NCBI GenBank assembly: GCA_943331105.2
Contig: CALQKH020000014.1
Location: forward strand, 36,738-100,737
Source: Akkermansia muciniphila
GTDB taxonomy: Bacteria; Pseudomonadota; Gammaproteobacteria; Burkholderiales; Burkholderiaceae_C
DNA length: 64,000 bases
Direction: 5' to 3'
Positions within the stretch are counted from its first letter, which is position 1, and every line of letters begins with the position of its first letter. Made by a program: the position numbers and the translations under genes. Shown here piece after piece: positions 61,633 through 64,000 of the stretch. The notes under the pieces were generated by a model. That model was not told where the DNA came from. It worked only from the letters and a program-made list of their open reading frames with translations, and ran no database searches.

Positions 61633-62484
61633 ATGAACGCCACTGTCGCCACCCTTCATCGCCCAGTACGCAGCCAGTACGAAGACTTCATGCGCCATGT
61701 CTACACGACCGGCGTGCAAAAGGGTGACCGCACCGGCACGGGCACGCGCAGCGTGTTTGGCCACCAGATGCGGTTTGACCTGAACGAAGGTTTCCCGCTG
61801 GTGACCACCAAAAAGGTGTTTTTACGGGCCATCATCGTGGAGTTGCTGTGGTTTTTGCGGGGCGACAGCAATGTGAAGTGGTTGCAAGAGCGCGGCTGCA
61901 CCATCTGGGACGAATGGGCGCGCGAGGACGGCTCGCTCGGCCCGGTTTATGGCGTGCAGTGGCGCAGCTGGCCCACGCCGGGCGGCGGCCATATCGACCA
62001 GATGCAGCAGGTCATGGACACGCTCAAAAACAACCCCGACAGTCGCCGCATCATCGTGAGTGCATGGAATGTGGCCGAGCTCGACCAGATGGCGCTGATG
62101 CCCTGCCATGCGTTCTTCCAGTTTTATGTGGCCCCGCCGCAAAAGGCGGGCGACAAGCCCCGCCTGTCCTGCCAGCTTTACCAGCGCAGCGCCGACATCT
62201 TTTTGGGCGTGCCCTTCAACATCGCCAGCTATGCGCTGCTGACCCACATGGTGGCCCAGCAGTGCGACATGGACGTGGGGGATTTCATTTGGACCGGTGG
62301 CGATTGCCACATTTACAGCAACCACCATGAGCAGGTCGAGCTGCAGCTCAGCCGCTCGCCCATGGCCTACCCGACCCTGAACATCAAACGCAAGCCTGCT
62401 TCGATCTTCGATTACGAATTTGAAGATTTCGAGGTCGTGGGTTACGAATGCCACCCTGCCATCAAAGCACCGGTCGCTGTTTGA
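61633..62484 (+). CDS. thyA: Thymidylate synthase
   Basis: A 283-aa folate-dependent enzyme making dTMP from dUMP and methylene-THF. Motifs: [52 protein letters not shown] with the catalytic Cys, [27 protein letters not shown], and [16 protein letters not shown]. About 20 residues longer than E. coli ThyA owing to an N-terminal extension and the insert [12 protein letters not shown] 61633 follows the FAD dehydrogenase gene by 25 bases; folA follows 11 bases later, a functional pairing. Confidence 0.97.
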   Translation: MNATVATLHRPVRSQYEDFMRHVYTTGVQKGDRTGTGTRSVFGHQMRFDLNEGFPLVTTKKVFLRAIIVELLWFLRGDSNVKWLQERGCTIWDEWAREDGSLGPVYGVQWRSWPTPGGGHIDQMQQVMDTLKNNPDSRRIIVSAWNVAELDQMALMPCHAFFQFYVAPPQKAGDKPRLSCQLYQRSADIFLGVPFNIASYALLTHMVAQQCDMDVGDFIWTGGDCHIYSNHHEQVELQLSRSPMAYPTLNIKRKPASIFDYEFEDFEVVGYECHPAIKAPVAV

Positions 62485-62495
62485 GGCGGAGCCCG

Positions 62496-62996
62496 ATGAA
62501 GTTGCACATGATTTACGCCCGCGCCCGCAATGGTGTGATCGGCAAAGACAACCAAATGCCCTGGCATCTGCCTGAAGACCTGGCGCACTTCAAGCGCATC
62601 ACCCTTGGCCAGCCGGTCATCATGGGCCGCAAGACCTGGGATTCGTTGCCCGCACGCTTTCGCCCACTGCCCGGGCGCCTGAACATCGTCGTGACCCGCC
62701 AGAGCGACTGGCAAGCCGAAGGCGCTTGGCGTGCAGCCTCCATCGAAAACGCCATGCGGCTGTGCGGCGATGCGCCTGACGCCTGGATCATGGGCGGTGC
62801 CGAAATTTACCGTTTGGCGCAACCCTTGGCCAGCTCAGCGGTCGTCACCGAGATCGATGCCGATTTTGAAGGCGATGCCTTCGCACCCGAGCTGTCGGCT
62901 GGCTGGTCTGAAGTGCAGCGCGAGGCCCATGTGGCGGCCAACGGCTTGCACTTCAGCTTTGTGACCTACCAAAACCACAGCACCTGCACGCCATGA
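62496..62996 (+). CDS. folA: Dihydrofolate reductase
   Basis: A 166-aa enzyme regenerating tetrahydrofolate after ThyA. Motifs: MIYARARNGVIGKDNQMPWHLPEDLAHFKRIT (Asp/Glu substrate site, Trp, Leu), VIMGRKTWDSLP, and WIMGGAEIYRLAQP. The final segment VAANGLHFSFVTYQ completes the sheet. ATG 62496 has GGCGGAG before it. The next gene, xth, overlaps its stop by ATGA, so thyA-folA-xth form an operon. Confidence 0.97.
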   Translation: MKLHMIYARARNGVIGKDNQMPWHLPEDLAHFKRITLGQPVIMGRKTWDSLPARFRPLPGRLNIVVTRQSDWQAEGAWRAASIENAMRLCGDAPDAWIMGGAEIYRLAQPLASSAVVTEIDADFEGDAFAPELSAGWSEVQREAHVAANGLHFSFVTYQNHSTCTP

Positions 62997-63784
62997 AAAT
63001 CGCCACCTGGAATGTGAATTCGTTGTCGGTGCGCCTGCCGCAAGTTTTAGACTGGCTGGCAGCGCAAAAAGCGTCCGGTGGCATCGATGTGCTCGCCCTG
63101 CAAGAACTCAAGCTCACCGACGATAAATTTCCCATCGCCGCCCTGCAAGAGGCCGGCTACCAAGCCCATTGGTTTGGCCAAAAAACCTACAACGGCGTGG
63201 CGCTGATTTCCCCTGCCACGGGCACCGATGTGGTCAAAAATATCCCAGGCTTTGAAGACGATATGTCGCGTGTGATCGCCGCCACCTACCCCGACGGTGC
63301 GGGCGGTTCGGTACGGGTCATCGGTGCCTACTTCCCCAACGGCCAAGCACCCGACAGCGACAAGTTTGTCTACAAAATGCGCTGGTTGGACGCGCTGCGC
63401 GATTGGGTGGGCAGCGAGATGCACAAACACCCGAACCTGGTGCTGCTGGGTGACTACAACATCACCTTTGACGAATTGGACATGTGGGACCCGGTGGGCC
63501 TCAAAGACACGATCCACTGCACCGTGGCCGAGCGTGAAAAGCTGCAAGCCTTGACCGATCTGGGCCTGACCGACAGTTTCCGACTGTTTGAACAAGCCGA
63601 AAAAAGCTACAGCTGGTGGGACTACCGTGATTTTGCGTTCCGCCGCAACCGGGGCTTGCGCATTGACCACATCTTGATTTCTGAAGCCTTGAAATCTCGT
63701 ACAACGGCCTGCGTGATCGACCGCGCTCCGCGCAAGAACGAGCGACCCAGCGACCACGCGCCTGTGGTGTTGACGCTGGACTGA
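62993..63784 (+). CDS. xth: Exodeoxyribonuclease III (AP endonuclease)
   Basis: A 263-aa DNA-repair nuclease of the ExoIII/APE1 family. Motifs: IATWNVNSLSVRLPQVLDWL, DVLALQELKLTDDKFP (catalytic Glu), NGVALISP, VLLGDYNITFDELDMWDP (Asp and Asn), YSWWDYRDFAFRRNRGLRIDHILIS, and the final PSDHAPVVLTL with the catalytic His. It starts within the folA stop and closes the operon. It ends one base before the convergent DUF403 gene. Confidence 0.97.
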   Translation: MKIATWNVNSLSVRLPQVLDWLAAQKASGGIDVLALQELKLTDDKFPIAALQEAGYQAHWFGQKTYNGVALISPATGTDVVKNIPGFEDDMSRVIAATYPDGAGGSVRVIGAYFPNGQAPDSDKFVYKMRWLDALRDWVGSEMHKHPNLVLLGDYNITFDELDMWDPVGLKDTIHCTVAEREKLQALTDLGLTDSFRLFEQAEKSYSWWDYRDFAFRRNRGLRIDHILISEALKSRTTACVIDRAPRKNERPSDHAPVVLTLD

Positions 63785-63785
63785 T

Positions 63786-64000
63786 TCAAGCGGCCTGCGG
63801 CATCAGAAATTCGCGGCTGATGCGTCCACCCAACACATTCACCCGCTCCAAAAACTGCGTCAAATAGGCATGCAGGCCGGTCGCCAAAATTTCGTCGATG
63901 CGCCCAAAAGCCAATTCGGCACGCAAGCGACCGGCGTGGCGCAGTGTGTCGCTCTCGCGGTCATGTGACACCAGCGCCAAATTGGCCACCACTTCGTTCA
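63786..64000 (-). CDS. Alpha-E domain (DUF403) protein, C-terminal part
   Basis: About 71 C-terminal residues of a gene whose 5' end lies beyond the right edge. The tail (LRAELAFGRIDEILATGLHAYLTQFLERVNVLGGRISREFL) matches the end of the DUF403 alpha-E family, helical proteins found next to the ATP-grasp DUF404/407 protein and transglutaminase-like genes. Those neighbours, if present, would be to the right. Function unknown. The frame is open to the window edge. Confidence 0.75.
   Translation of the reverse strand, partial: NEVVANLALVSHDRESDTLRHAGRLRAELAFGRIDEILATGLHAYLTQFLERVNVLGGRISREFLMPQAA

Noticed and set aside
1..64000. CRISPR arrays, insertion sequences, integrases, phage genes or rRNA
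   Set aside because: None seen on reading both strands; the only RNA gene found is tRNA-Leu and the only mobile-like item is the small palindrome at 40094-40118.

Overview
The window is ordinary, densely packed chromosomal DNA of a betaproteobacterium. GC content is high (roughly 60% by eye) and intergenic gaps are short. Gene content and protein style (tandem glycine riboswitch before gcvTHP, TctC/Bug-type binding protein, phasin with a PhaR/PhbF-type site, class I fumarase, ETF-ubiquinone oxidoreductase, livHM fusion) point to Burkholderiales, most likely Comamonadaceae (Limnohabitans/Rhodoferax-like). That placement is inference from protein style, not a database match. I see no insertion sequence, integrase, phage gene or CRISPR array.

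Layout. 1-5.1 kb (minus): branched-chain-amino-acid-type ABC transporter genes (livF partial, livG, fused livHM) downstream of a nitroreductase, a thioesterase and a histone-deacetylase-family amidohydrolase, many with overlapping ends. 5.1-8.1 kb: phasin with promoter, operator and terminator; patatin lipoprotein; Fur-box-controlled iron-binding protein. 8.1-10.5 kb: ahpF and ahpC behind a candidate OxyR site. 10.5-16 kb: DUF423 protein, cfa, an HSD10-like dehydrogenase with a LiuR-like palindrome, an unknown membrane protein divergent from a TetR regulator, a patatin remnant lacking its catalytic core, and a higBA toxin-antitoxin pair. 16-26 kb: ggt, tctC, acs, a UPF0114 protein, fumarase, murI, an MFS transporter, a conserved unknown and tRNA-Leu(UAA). 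26-33.8 kb: MAPEG, a 56-aa basic protein, GST, nitronate monooxygenase-like protein, FKBP, cupin, two AhpD/CMD-fold proteins, TetR/PF10118 divergent pair, thioesterase and SDR. 33.9-43.5 kb: ETF-QO, a TRAP transporter and the riboswitch-controlled glycine cleavage operon. 43.5-50.3 kb: GNAT, a J-domain coiled-coil protein, an unusual radical SAM protein, and a five-gene minus-strand operon (SDR, SUMF1, DCC, histidine phosphatase, FrnE-like DsbA). 50.4-64 kb: aroQ, hydrolase/MFS/aroC/CBS, metY/hydrolase/P450/Mpo1-like, YihY, DUF2069, an FAD-linked dehydrogenase, thyA-folA-xth, and a partial DUF403 gene.

The metabolic theme is an aerobic heterotroph that takes up organic acids and amino acids (Liv, TRAP, TctC), makes polyhydroxyalkanoate granules (phasin), oxidises fatty and branched-chain acyl groups (HSD10, ETF-QO, acs, SDRs and thioesterases), and defends against peroxide. 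The strongest signals beyond the genes are regulatory: several near-perfect palindromes sit exactly where a regulator of the adjacent gene should bind. The window does not show a clear new multi-gene system. The best candidates for unstudied biology are the redox/SUMF1/phosphatase operon at 47-50 kb, the CX4CX2C radical SAM protein beside it, and the P450/Mpo1-like pair at 57-58 kb.
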